64,000 bases of DNA from Aeromicrobium tamlense. Lineage in GTDB: Bacteria > Actinomycetota > Actinomycetes > Propionibacteriales > Nocardioidaceae. Location of the stretch: contig NZ_JACBZN010000001.1 of assembly GCF_013408555.1 (NCBI RefSeq), positions 2,170,001-2,234,000 of the forward strand. The letters are read 5' to 3'. The stretch's first letter is position 1. Each line of letters begins with the position of its first letter. The translations under genes were made by a program, and so were the position numbers. Shown here piece by piece: positions 1-8,435 of the stretch. Under the pieces are notes generated by a model. The model had not been told where the DNA came from. It was given only the letters and a program-made list of their open reading frames with translations, and searched no databases.

Positions 1-218
1 TCGGGCACCCGGCGGCGCCCGCCGAGGCGCTCCTCCCAGGCGTACTCGACCTTCTCGTCGGGGAGCCACGCCTCGAGGGCGTCGCGGGACACGTCGGGGT
101 TCCGGCGGCTCCCGGGGAACCGCCGGATGTCCACGAGCACCTCGATCCCGGCCTCGTGCAGGCGTCGGGTCAGGTCGGGCCGGTCGGACGTGCCGTGCCC
201 GATCGTCAGCAGGCTCAC
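1..218 (-). CDS. DUF488 family protein, 5' part only
   Basis: The first 72 codons are visible; the gene runs off the left edge of the window. The translation opens with SLLTIGHG, followed by a predicted LVDIRRFPGSRRNP stretch, which is the N-terminal signature of DUF488 proteins (small proteins of unknown biochemical role, often with conserved Cys/Arg residues). The GTG start shares four bases (GTGA) with the stop codon of the DUF2231 gene upstream, so the two are probably translationally coupled. The family assignment rests on the N-terminus only. Confidence 0.75.
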   Translation of the reverse strand, partial: MSLLTIGHGTSDRPDLTRRLHEAGIEVLVDIRRFPGSRRNPDVSRDALEAWLPDEKVEYAWEERLGGRRRVP

Positions 219-787
219 TCGAATGCGGGGTGCTCGCTGGCGACCTCACGCACCTCGTTGAGGTGGGCGCCGAGGTACCCGGCCGCAGCGGCGACGATGG
301 CTGCGCCGAGGGCGAGGTTCCGTCCCCGGCCGTGCTCCCCTCGACGGCGCGCCTGCCACGAGGCGGCGTACCCGACGACGGCGGCCGCGTTGCCGACGGC
401 GTGCACCACGCCGACCCGTTGCTCGGGACGGCGCGGGATGCTGCCCCACTCGGCCCAGCCGGTGATCGCGGTCGGCGCCGCCGACAGGACCCCGAGGCCG
501 ACCAGACGTCGCGCGGCCGGACGCGAGTCCTTGCCGCCCACGAGGTCGAGCACGCTGGCCGAGGTCCAGAGCCCCAGCGGCAGGTCGGTGAGCAGCGGGT
601 GGATCGCGTGCCCCAGCCAGTCGCCCTGCAGCAGCCGGCGGCGCTCCTCCGAGCCGATGAGGGCCCCGGCCACCGGACTCAGGGCCCGGACGGCGGGGTC
701 CAGCACACGGGCGCCCTCGAGTCGCTGCGTGATGCGGACGAGAAGGGGTGTCGAAGAACGAGGATCTCGATCGGTCGTTCGATGCAT
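215..787 (-). CDS. DUF2231 domain membrane protein
   Basis: A 190-residue protein. The central segment GDWLGHAIHPLLTDLPLGLW, with its His-Pro pair at the start of a hydrophobic helix, is the hallmark of DUF2231 (predicted inner-membrane proteins of unknown function). About four hydrophobic segments follow between residues 55 and 175. The ATG is preceded by AAGGAGG at six bases, an unusually strong ribosome binding site for this window. It overlaps the DUF488 gene by four bases and lies 67 bases downstream of the VOC gene on the same strand. Function unknown. Confidence 0.8.
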   Translation of the reverse strand: MHRTTDRDPRSSTPLLVRITQRLEGARVLDPAVRALSPVAGALIGSEERRRLLQGDWLGHAIHPLLTDLPLGLWTSASVLDLVGGKDSRPAARRLVGLGVLSAAPTAITGWAEWGSIPRRPEQRVGVVHAVGNAAAVVGYAASWQARRRGEHGRGRNLALGAAIVAAAAGYLGAHLNEVREVASEHPAFE

Positions 788-854
788 GCCAGGCCTCCTT
801 GCGTTCCCCTCAGGTCTACCCCGGGTCGCCGACCCGTGCGACCTCGACGCTCAC

Positions 855-1262
855 TCAGCCGACGAAGATGCAGAACGGGTGCCCCTCGGGGTCCGCGAAC
901 ACGTAGAGCGGCTCCTCGGGGTCGTCGGTGCGATCGAGGATGACCGTCGCCCCGAGCGCCTCCGCCCGCTGGCGCTGCCGTTCGAGCGCCTCCGCGTCGG
1001 GCACGCTCGTGTCGAGGTGGATCTGCATCGGCACCTCCGGATCGGGCCACGTGGTCCGCTTCAGCTCGTCGGCATGCTGGAACGCCAGCCCGTGCCCGCC
1101 CTCGCGCCCCCGCAGCACCAGCCACTCGACGTCCTCCTCGCCCTCCCGCGGCTCGTCGCCCGCGCGGTACTCCAGGCCAAACAGCTCGCGATAGAACTCG
1201 GCCGTCCGCCGCACGTCCGTCGCGTCGATGACCGTCTGCAGGATCCGGGGATGCTCGCTCAT
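855..1262 (-). CDS. VOC superfamily (glyoxalase/dioxygenase-like) protein
   Basis: A 135-residue protein with two beta-alpha-beta-beta-beta halves typical of single-chain VOC proteins: ATDVRRTAEFYRELFGLEYR at the N-terminus, and YVFADPEGHPFCIF at the C-terminus. The C-terminal D-P-E-G-H-P-F-C motif is common in actinobacterial glyoxalase/bleomycin-resistance-like proteins. Metal ligands are not obvious, so catalytic activity cannot be claimed; binding or sequestration of a small hydrophobic compound is equally possible. It is the first gene of a minus-strand group with the DUF2231 and DUF488 genes. Confidence 0.8.
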   Translation of the reverse strand: MSEHPRILQTVIDATDVRRTAEFYRELFGLEYRAGDEPREGEEDVEWLVLRGREGGHGLAFQHADELKRTTWPDPEVPMQIHLDTSVPDAEALERQRQRAEALGATVILDRTDDPEEPLYVFADPEGHPFCIFVG

Positions 1263-1698
1263 GCTCCGAGGTACCCACAGTGCGCCCCCTCAGGCAAGTC
1301 CTCGCGTCGTCTACACGCCCAGCCGACCGGGCGGTTCCTTGGCTCGGAAGTTGTGACGCTCAGGCCCAGATATGGGCTTGAGCGTCACAACATTTCCGCG
1401 TCCTTGCGCCCACTTAGACGCACGTGCTTCCCTCCGAACACGAACGGACGGCCGCCAAGAATGTCCTCTTCTGAGATGTCCGAAGGGTAGGCGTCTCTCC
1501 CCGACAACCGTCTGTACGTCGGCTAACCGGTCCGCGGTTCTTGGGCGCTGGGCCGCGCCCTTCGCCGAGATGCTCGGCATCGCTAGGTGTCACGCCCGGA
1601 TCGGGATTCCTCTTGAAGGGTCAGGGCCCCGCAGGTGCTGAGGCCCGCGTTCGAAGTTCACTGGTCGATTCGTCCGCCGCGCCTGACATTCTTGGAGC
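1263..1698. other. Non-coding left boundary of the island
   Basis: About 436 bases between the divergent VOC gene and the ATPase gene hold no open frame with recognisable protein content. The only structured element is the long palindrome at 1345-1398. A possible ribosome binding site, TTGGAG, sits directly before the ATG at 1699. No integrase, tRNA end or obvious attachment site is visible. Confidence 0.6.
1345..1398. repeat. Long near-perfect palindrome (24-bp arms)
   Basis: The inner arms are 19 bases each (1350-1368 and 1373-1391), separated by the four bases GATA and with a single mismatch (G at 1363 versus A in the complement). The stem continues with CGGAA at 1345-1349 pairing TTCCG at 1394-1398 after a two-base bulge at 1392-1393. 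There is no T-tract on either side, which argues against an ordinary terminator. It could be a mobile miniature element, a protein binding site or the scar of an insertion. I see no second copy in this window. Confidence 0.7.
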
Positions 1699-4600
1699 AT
1701 GGGCCTGAACGCACGTATCGCCGCGAAGCTCGACGCTGGCATCGACGCCGACGTGTTCGAACGGTGCGCCATCGCTCTGATGGCGAATCACTATGACAGC
1801 GTGGTCGGCGTCGAGGGCGGGAGCGACGGCGGTCGCGACGGCGACATTATTGCGCCCATCGTGGGTGAACCCGACTCGCGCGGGCGAATTCTCGTCACGA
1901 CGGGCGACTCTCTCGACAACCTCAAAAGTAGCCACAAGACATGGAAGAAGTTCTGGGACGCGGGCGAGGCGTTCCGGGTCGATCAGATCGTGATGGTCAC
2001 GTCGAACAAGCTTTCGGACACGAAGCGCCGCAACATAGAGAAGTACTGCAAGATCAATGAGCTCCCGGTGCCCCGTATCTACTCACGGCAATGGTTGGTG
2101 GAGTCCCTGCGCCGCGACCCGGAACTTCGCGTGGAGCTGACGGGGGTCAAGGGACGTCTGGAGGCTCTGACGATCAAGGCGCCTGATCTATCGTCGGCCA
2201 CTATTCTGTTCGGGCGGGACCATGAGGTTGAGCAGTTGGACGCCGCGGTCTCGCTTGCGACCGACGTCTCGTTGGTGGGCGTGCCCGGTGTCGGCAAGAG
2301 TCGCCTGCTCGCCGAACTCGAAGGCAGTGTTCACTTCGTGGACCGCCTTGCTCGCGAGTACCTTGTTGACGACCTGTTCGCCATGGAGCCGACGACTGTC
2401 GTGCTTGACGATGCCCACCTCGACCTGGACCTCCTCAAGCAACTTGTCAGCATCCGAAGCAAGGAACAATTGGGCTTCACTATCGTCGCCGCGACGTGGC
2501 CGGGCACCGAGGCTCCGGTCGAGGCGCTGCTAAACGACCCGGCGAGAGTCGAGGTGGATCGACTCGCGCGAGCAGCACTCGATCAGATGATCCAGGCGCT
2601 CGGAGTTCACGGGGTACGCGCGCGTTTGTCGGTGCTCGAGCAATCGGACGGCCGACCAGGCTGGGCGGTCATCCTCTCGAGGTTGGTCGTCGATGGCGCG
2701 GGCGATGATCTCGCGACTGGTCAGTCACTCCTCGACCAGGTCGCGGGTCTCGCTACGGCGATCGCAGGCAACGCAGTCCTAAATGAGGCACTGGCCTGCA
2801 TCGCCGCGCTCGGCGCGGCTTCCCTCGAGGACATCGAGATCATAGCTAGCCATGCTGGTGTGCCGTACGCGGACTTGAGCGCTTGGCTCGAAGTCACCGC
2901 GCAAGGAGGCCTCGTAGAACGATCAGGCGACAAGTGGGCCGTGCTCGCTCCGCTGCGCTCGCTGATCGTCGCGTCGACATTCTTTGGGGCGCGAAAGCGA
3001 AGGAGTTGGATGTCGTTCGCCGCGAAGTTCCCCGACGATGTGCGACTAGACCGCGCAGTCCTCGAGGTCGCCAATGACGTACCGGATGTCGAGGTGCGGG
3101 CACTAGCGGATGCGTGGTTCGACGACGTGTCGATCGAGGAGCTCGATGAGGCGACGTTGGACCTGGTCCAGGCCTTCAGCACCATCGACGAGACCGCGGC
3201 CGACCGTGCCGCTCTACTCGCTCGTGCTGTCCTTGACTCTCCTCGCGAGCGTCAGACCCTCTACGGGGACGTCACGTACGACCCGGTCGGCACTGCTGCC
3301 GAGCAGATCCTCCGGAGCGCCTTTCGCCGTACCTGCTCGCGCGAGGCAGCCCGCGGACTGCTGGAACTCGCAATCGGGGACGTGCGGCCGCGACACCAAC
3401 ATCCGGATCACCCGATGCGAGTCATTCAGGACATGGCGCACTACCTTGACCCAGACTTGGGGGCTTTTGATGGCCTGCGCGACCGCATCCTGACGTACGC
3501 CCTGGAGTGGTTCGACGAGAGACCAGACGAGGCTCGGTGGCGGGTTCTCGCGGAGGCCGCACGCTACGTGTTCGACCCCAGCGTTGAGGGCAATTGGAGT
3601 GACCCAAGCAGCCACCTCGGCTTCACTATGTCCCGTGGTGTCATGAGCTCGGAGGCAATGGAGTCACTTCTGGCGCGCTGGGGCGATATCGACGCCAGGG
3701 TCCGAAAGTGCGCGGCCGCGAGTATCGGCCATCGAGCCGTAGCAGATCTCTGCGAGACCTTTGAGGCGTGGGCGGGACTCGTCGGGGGCGTCACCGGTTC
3801 GGGGGTCGAGGCCTCTGACAATCATAAGGTCGTCGCCGCGAACGGAGCCGAGCTCATGCTCGCTACTCTGGCGCGCTTGGCGGAGCGGTTCCCGGCAGTG
3901 CCGATCCGGGTCAGCCAGCGTCTGGCGCTGCTCACGCTGTGGAACGGTGGCCCCACATCACTGCAGGAGCTTCCGGTGAACGACGACCGTCTCCTGCGGT
4001 TCGTGGGCGTACGAGAGCCCGACGAGGACATCGACTCATGGATGGCCGAGCGCCGGGAGCAGCAGATTTCACTTGCTCGTGAACTTGACCAGCTAGAGGC
4101 GCTGGAAGGCGTCACCGAGTTTCAAAGGCTCGTGCGCGAAGCGTCGGTGCTAGACGGCCACCACGAAGGTGATCTGTTCGCAGGCGTACTCGCCGAGCAC
4201 GTCACCGACCCTCCCCTGTGGCTTGAAGTCGCCGTACAGGCATTTGCCCGCCCGCTCATCGCCCCGCTGGTGGCCAGGGCGCGAGCCGACGGCGCGGACA
4301 TCGCCGACCTGATCGGTGCCGCTATCGAAATCCCTGACCTGCGGGCCGGTGTTCTGCGCGCAATCGTGCAGGAGGAGGGAGAACTAGACGATCTAGCGCG
4401 CAATGTGGTCAGCAGCCTCACTGACGACGACGTCACGCACATCGGGGAACTATGGATTCGTGACGAGGTGACGCCGATGTTGCGCGAATTGCTCATGCAC
4501 CCGCTAGCGTCGGTGCGCGGGCTTGCCGCCGTTGCTTTCGGAGAGGCGCCACGCGGTCACGGCCCGCCGGTCCCAAACGATCTCAGACCCGCTTGGCGCA

Positions 4601-5223
4601 AAGCACTCGTAGAGGCAGTACCCAACCAGTTGCCTCAGCACTCCAAATGGCGCCTCGGCGAAATCCTCGAGCACGCCGTGAACACCGACCCCGAACTCTG
4701 CGCTGACTGGTTCATCATGAACGCGAGGCAGCCGGGTCTCTCGTCGCGCGCGCGGCGACTAGTGGAGTCATTCTCCGGCGTGCTCCGCGCTCTGCCGCAG
4801 GAGCAGAAGCGACGCATCGTCGCGACGTTGGGTGTGGAGACGCTAATCACCAGTGGGTTCGCAGGAGATGTCCTTGGCACCGACGCAGAACTCGCCGGCG
4901 ATCTGCTTGCTGAGGGTGTTGTGGATGAGTCGTCCCTGCTCCGGTCGATGACGGGCTACCGCGACCACACCGTCGAGGCACTCTCACCCGCGCTCGTGGC
5001 GGCCCAGGTCGCTCCGGACCGCATCGTTGCCGAAGCTCTTAAGAACCGCAATTGGACCGGTGCCGAGTCTGACGCAATCCTCAAGGACCTAAAGTTCTTC
5101 GAACAACTGAAGGTGCGGCAGCCCGAACTTGTCGAAGTGTGCGACCTCGCGGCCGAACGCCTCCGAGGGGAGCTCGAAGCTTCGCTAGCGAAGGAGGATC
5201 AGGAGCGACGGCTCGGTTGGTAA
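1699..5223 (+). CDS. STAND-like P-loop ATPase with N-terminal nuclease-like domain (putative defence protein)
   Basis: A 1174-residue protein. Residues 1-150 resemble the restriction-endonuclease-like N-terminus found on actinobacterial NACHT/STAND proteins: GGRDGDI around D47, then ILVTTGDSLDNLKS, then a TKRRNIEKY helix. Residues 194-201 are a Walker A motif (GVPGVGKS, Lys200), and residues 233-240 a Walker B (TVVLDDAH, D237/D238). The remaining ~900 residues are helical and probably form winged-helix and repeat sensor modules. STAND ATPases of this design (Avs-type) sense phage proteins and trigger abortive infection; that role is inferred here. The gene uses codons such as ATA, CTA and AGT that are scarce nearby, which suggests horizontal transfer. 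A modest GGAG lies close before the ATG. No partner gene is needed in known single-protein systems. Confidence 0.75.
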   Translation: MGLNARIAAKLDAGIDADVFERCAIALMANHYDSVVGVEGGSDGGRDGDIIAPIVGEPDSRGRILVTTGDSLDNLKSSHKTWKKFWDAGEAFRVDQIVMVTSNKLSDTKRRNIEKYCKINELPVPRIYSRQWLVESLRRDPELRVELTGVKGRLEALTIKAPDLSSATILFGRDHEVEQLDAAVSLATDVSLVGVPGVGKSRLLAELEGSVHFVDRLAREYLVDDLFAMEPTTVVLDDAHLDLDLLKQLVSIRSKEQLGFTIVAATWPGTEAPVEALLNDPARVEVDRLARAALDQMIQALGVHGVRARLSVLEQSDGRPGWAVILSRLVVDGAGDDLATGQSLLDQVAGLATAIAGNAVLNEALACIAALGAASLEDIEIIASHAGVPYADLSAWLEVTAQGGLVERSGDKWAVLAPLRSLIVASTFFGARKRRSWMSFAAKFPDDVRLDRAVLEVANDVPDVEVRALADAWFDDVSIEELDEATLDLVQAFSTIDETAADRAALLARAVLDSPRERQTLYGDVTYDPVGTAAEQILRSAFRRTCSREAARGLLELAIGDVRPRHQHPDHPMRVIQDMAHYLDPDLGAFDGLRDRILTYALEWFDERPDEARWRVLAEAARYVFDPSVEGNWSDPSSHLGFTMSRGVMSSEAMESLLARWGDIDARVRKCAAASIGHRAVADLCETFEAWAGLVGGVTGSGVEASDNHKVVAANGAELMLATLARLAERFPAVPIRVSQRLALLTLWNGGPTSLQELPVNDDRLLRFVGVREPDEDIDSWMAERREQQISLARELDQLEALEGVTEFQRLVREASVLDGHHEGDLFAGVLAEHVTDPPLWLEVAVQAFARPLIAPLVARARADGADIADLIGAAIEIPDLRAGVLRAIVQEEGELDDLARNVVSSLTDDDVTHIGELWIRDEVTPMLRELLMHPLASVRGLAAVAFGEAPRGHGPPVPNDLRPAWRKALVEAVPNQLPQHSKWRLGEILEHAVNTDPELCADWFIMNARQPGLSSRARRLVESFSGVLRALPQEQKRRIVATLGVETLITSGFAGDVLGTDAELAGDLLAEGVVDESSLLRSMTGYRDHTVEALSPALVAAQVAPDRIVAEALKNRNWTGAESDAILKDLKFFEQLKVRQPELVEVCDLAAERLRGELEASLAKEDQERRLGW

Positions 5224-5395
5224 ACGACTGACCGTTGTAGAGCGACTCTGGAACGCCACCAAATTCTGGACACTGAAAGGCCTCCGGCAACATCCGACGC
5301 GTGACGCGTGCTTCGCACGTGGCAATCTCAGTCAGTAGACCGACGCGCGCTACTCGCGATTCCCTGTGGAACTGCGTCTAGCGCCGCTGGTGGAT

Positions 5396-5433
5396 TGGCC
5401 TGAACCTGCTTCACCGATCCAGCCTTCAGGCCA
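5396..5433. terminator. Inverted repeat at the convergent gene ends (possible terminator)
   Basis: TGGCCTGAA (5396-5404) and its exact complement TTCAGGCCA (5425-5433) flank a 20-base loop and overlap the stop codon of the DUF4160 gene. The position, between two convergent genes, suits transcription termination, but there is no T-run. The rest of 5224-5425 holds only a small CGTGC-TTC-GCACG hairpin and no gene. Confidence 0.35.
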
Positions 5434-5902
5434 GGAGCGTGACAACTTCGCCGTGGTTCTTCTCCCACCACTCGGCGAACAATTTGTGGTGCCGTCTGAC
5501 GAGAGCCTTCATTTTCTTCACCTGCTTCGAGTTCGCCCAGGGCGGCAGGTCACCGTCCAGCTCGGCGGTTTCGAGGTTGATCTTGATGGACTCATTGTCG
5601 GGCTCGGACTTCTTGAGGATGTGCACGTGCGGCGGCGGGTGGTCATTCGGCCATACGTGGACGCTGATGCCGCCGTCGAAGGGTTTGCCCTCCGCGACCA
5701 GGGCGGTGATGAAACCATCGTTGTTGTATGCGGCCGACCAGCCGTCCTTGTTCTCGCCGAATTCGAAGAGAGCAATCGCGACGAGTCGTCCCAGAACGTC
5801 CTCGGCCTCGAGGCGGTCCTCCGACTCCGCTAACGCCCATCCTGCCGGCTCGCCGAGGTTGTAAGCCGCCCGCTCGGGTGGAGTCAGGTCGTCGTCCTTC
5901 AC
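5426..5902 (-). CDS. DUF4160 domain protein
   Basis: A 158-residue protein if the GTG at 5902 is used. The C-terminal half carries HVWPNDHPPPHVHI, the D-H-x-P-P-H-x-H signature of DUF4160, followed by WANSKQVKKMKALVRRHH. DUF4160 proteins are short and frequently sit in toxin-antitoxin-like or defence neighbourhoods, usually next to DUF2442; no DUF2442 gene is present here. The first 70 residues are an acidic helical extension of unknown role. The frame stays open to an ATG at 6058, but that extra segment has no conserved look, so I prefer the GTG. No good ribosome binding site is visible at either start. Confidence 0.7.
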   Translation of the reverse strand: MKDDDLTPPERAAYNLGEPAGWALAESEDRLEAEDVLGRLVAIALFEFGENKDGWSAAYNNDGFITALVAEGKPFDGGISVHVWPNDHPPPHVHILKKSEPDNESIKINLETAELDGDLPPWANSKQVKKMKALVRRHHKLFAEWWEKNHGEVVTLLA

Positions 5903-6232
5903 AGGGCGAGTCTCGCAGTTTGGAGACGACCTAGCCGACTGATTTCCGGTGACGGAACGCTTGCGTGTATCCGTGACATCCGACCTAGCCCATTCCGCCG
6001 CCAGTGTCGCGTAGCGGCGCCGACGAGTGAGCCCATCTTCGGAACTCCGGCAACACAAAGGTCAGACGGTACGGAGCGAGTTCAGGACCGCTGAGGGTGC
6101 GGACAGTTGCTTCCGTCGCTGGCGTGGGCGACTTGGCATACCCGCGCCCAAGCGACGAGAGTGCCTACGGCGTAGGCCGGTCTGGATCTGATCTGATTGC
6201 CGTAGGCAGTCACACCAATGAAAGGAATTCCG

Positions 6233-7276
6233 ATGGCGCTGTGGGTTGTCCGCGGGGGACGAGGCGGTTCGTACGCGCAGTGGTGTCTCGCTGAGGGACG
6301 GGCCGCTGCAGCGTGGAACTCCGTTCCGACCCTTGCGCACGCACAGTCGCGCGATGACGTCGTCGCGCTGGTCGCCCCGACCATGCCGAACGAGTCGACG
6401 GCCAAGGTCGGCAACCTCGCGAGCCAACTGTGGGGCCTGCGGTCGATTGAGCCGGGCGATACGGTCATTTTGCCGCTGTCGTCGTCGGGCACATTAGCGG
6501 TCGGCGTATGCACCGTTGGCTACGAACATCTCGACGAGCACGCTCCCGCTCGCCACTCAGTGCGCGTTCACTGGAGGGCAGATGAAGTGCCCCGTGCTGT
6601 TCTTGGCCAAGACCTGCTGAACTCTCTCGGGTCACTGTTGACGGTGTTCCAACTGTCGCGGCACAACGCAGAGGCCAGGTTCGCGGAGGTGCTCCGGACC
6701 GGGGTCGACCCCGAAGCAACCGCGGACGACCCCGGCGAAACGCCCTCAGAATCCGTTACGACAGCGTCCGGCACGCTCCTTGATCCCGAGCCGGTACCGA
6801 CGACCGAGTCCATCCGCGACAGGGTCCGCACCCACATCCGAACTCACTTTCGCGAGCACGAGCTCACGCGTCTCGTTGCGGCCGTGCTGACGGTCCGTGG
6901 ATTTCACTGCGACATCTCGCCGCCGGGGCCGGATCAGGGCGTTGACATCCTCGCAGGGACTGGGCCGCTGGGACTTGACTCGCCCACCCTCATCGTTGAG
7001 GTGAAGTCTGGTGGTGGCGCGATTGGGGCCCCGGTCGTCCGAGGTCTCCAAGGTGCGATGTTGTCGCATCGAGCAGATCAGGGACTCCTCGTGGCCTGGG
7101 GAGGCATCACCCGTGAAGCGCGCGCCGAGATTCGTAAGGACCGACTGACGATGCGGGTCTGGGACGCGGATGACTTACTGGATCAGGTCCTCGATGTATA
7201 CGAGGAACTCGACGAAACAATTCGAGCCGAGATGCCGCTCAAGCGTGCCTGGGTGCTCGTAGAGAACGAATCCTAA
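6233..7276 (+). CDS. Mrr-type restriction endonuclease with EVE-like N-terminal domain (type IV-like)
   Basis: A 347-residue protein. Residues 1-120 (MALWVVRGGRGGSYAQ onward) match the EVE/PUA-like domain that heads many modification-dependent restriction enzymes and is thought to read modified bases. Residues about 205-325 form an Mrr-type nuclease: LVAAVLTVRGF, D238 in DQGVDIL, then E256-V-K258 (the D...ExK triad), then GLLVAWGGITREA. A linker rich in acidic and Pro/Thr residues (about 155-195) joins them. The ATG at 6233 is chosen because AAAGGA (6221-6226) lies six bases upstream; an earlier ATG at 6218 has no such site. Likely role: cleavage of modified foreign DNA. It lies in the low-GC island with the STAND-like ATPase. 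Confidence 0.85.
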   Translation: MALWVVRGGRGGSYAQWCLAEGRAAAAWNSVPTLAHAQSRDDVVALVAPTMPNESTAKVGNLASQLWGLRSIEPGDTVILPLSSSGTLAVGVCTVGYEHLDEHAPARHSVRVHWRADEVPRAVLGQDLLNSLGSLLTVFQLSRHNAEARFAEVLRTGVDPEATADDPGETPSESVTTASGTLLDPEPVPTTESIRDRVRTHIRTHFREHELTRLVAAVLTVRGFHCDISPPGPDQGVDILAGTGPLGLDSPTLIVEVKSGGGAIGAPVVRGLQGAMLSHRADQGLLVAWGGITREARAEIRKDRLTMRVWDADDLLDQVLDVYEELDETIRAEMPLKRAWVLVENES

Positions 7277-7360
7277 GCTGTGTGGCGCCTTCAGGACACG
7301 GCTTCCGCCTCAGACGCCCATGTTGGTGTGTCCTTTCGCCGAGAAGGGACCGCCGGCCCG

Positions 7361-7531
7361 TCAGATGAGTAGCACTGAAACAACAAAACCAAATGCGAGC
7401 GCCAGCGCGACCGTTCGGAGTTCTCGGGTCGCTGATGATGCCGCCGTGTAGCGAGCGTCGAGCCACCGGACGAGCCTCAGGAAAGCCCATAGGACAACGA
7501 CCAGCAGGCCGAGACGCACGACGTGGTCCAT
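7361..7531 (-). CDS. Small two-helix membrane protein
   Basis: A 56-residue protein from the ATG at 7531 (MDHVVRLGLLVVVLWAF...). It has one hydrophobic helix near residues 5-18, a basic loop (RLVRWLDARY), and a second helix at the C-terminus (ALALAFGFVVSVLLI). No family recognised. The open frame extends 19 codons upstream, but the extension is unlike membrane protein sequence. It might mark the right edge of the island. Confidence 0.45.
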   Translation of the reverse strand: MDHVVRLGLLVVVLWAFLRLVRWLDARYTAASSATRELRTVALALAFGFVVSVLLI

Positions 7532-7688
7532 GCGGGCAGTGTGGCAGGGAACGCGAGCCTGAGGAGCAGAACTCGGCTCGCCGGCCACAGCTACTCCGCA
7601 TTTCGGCAGCGGGGCTACGCAGCCGCGAAGACTCAGCGCCGATGCCGCCGCGACCGTGCGCTCAGCTGACCTGAGGCCGCACCGCGAG

Positions 7689-8435
7689 TCAGTCGATCAA
7701 CTGCTGCGCGAGGCGCTCGCCGATCTCGTTGAGCGCCCGGACCTGGGTCGGGTTGAGGTGGGTGGCGCCGTGCTCGTCGAAGAGGGTCTCGGCGGTGCCG
7801 AGGTCGAGGGGCGTGTCGAGATCGAGGCCGGCAACGACGTCGGCCAGGGCCTCGACCGAATCGGTCACCAGCCGCTCCACCTCGGCCGCGGGGGTCGACT
7901 GGTCGAGAGCGTCGAACCGCTCGTAGATCGCGCCGAACGACTCCATCAGCGAGGGCTCGGCGAAGCGCTCGTACATCTCCTGGATGAGCCGCGACGCCTC
8001 CTCTCCCCCGAGGTGCGCGAGCAGGAGCAGCTGCTCGCGCTCGAGCCTCGCCAGTCGCGGGGACAGGCCGATCGCGGAGACGAGGGCCGCGTGGGCGGCC
8101 AGCTCGGGCGGCAGGTCCGGCGCGGCACCGCCCGCCCGCAGCGCCGCGACCACCGCGCGCTGCGCGGTGAGGCGGTCGATCTGCGCTGCCAGCTCGGCGT
8201 CGAGGGACTCCAGCCGCGCGTCGTGATCCGCGTCGTCCTCGAGCGGGAGGTCCTGCAGCGCGAACCCGAGGTCCGCGAGCCGCTTGATCCGCAGCACCCG
8301 CACGAGGTGGCCGACGTCGTACTCGCGATAGCCGTTGAGCGAGCGCGCGGGCTCCTCGAGGAGCCCGATCTGGTGGTAGTGCCGCAGCGTCCGCACCGTG
8401 ACGCCCGCCAGCCGGGCGAGCTCCCCACTACGCAT
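7689..8435 (-). CDS. MerR family transcriptional regulator
   Basis: A 248-residue protein. Residues 1-70 are a MerR winged helix: RSGELARLAGVTVRTLRHYH, then GYREYD, then LRIKRLADLGF. A coiled-coil region (ARLESLDAELAAQIDRL) follows. The C-terminal ~150 residues form a helical domain, somewhat like the drug-binding domains of TipA-type regulators, with no cysteine suited to metal sensing. The start overlaps the end of the MFS gene by eight bases, so regulator and pump are co-expressed. It probably acts on the palindrome at 9662-9682, activating the pump when a drug-like ligand binds. Confidence 0.88.
   Translation of the reverse strand: MRSGELARLAGVTVRTLRHYHQIGLLEEPARSLNGYREYDVGHLVRVLRIKRLADLGFALQDLPLEDDADHDARLESLDAELAAQIDRLTAQRAVVAALRAGGAAPDLPPELAAHAALVSAIGLSPRLARLEREQLLLLAHLGGEEASRLIQEMYERFAEPSLMESFGAIYERFDALDQSTPAAEVERLVTDSVEALADVVAGLDLDTPLDLGTAETLFDEHGATHLNPTQVRALNEIGERLAQQLID

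Noticed and set aside
156..1490. A 444-codon plus-strand open frame over the DUF2231 and VOC genes
   Set aside because: Low-complexity Arg/Pro/Ser content and complete overlap with two minus-strand genes of recognised families.
1641..1665. GTTCGAA sequence resembling a tRNA T-loop upstream of the ATPase gene
   Set aside because: No acceptor, anticodon or D arm can be folded around it, so it is not a tRNA or a tRNA-derived attachment site.
5366..5833. Plus-strand open frames opposite the DUF4160 gene
   Set aside because: The minus strand carries the exact DUF4160 signature; the plus frames have no recognisable content.
6218..6232. Earlier ATG for the Mrr-like gene
   Set aside because: It would use codons that form the AAAGGA ribosome binding site of the ATG at 6233, and the family begins at the later start.
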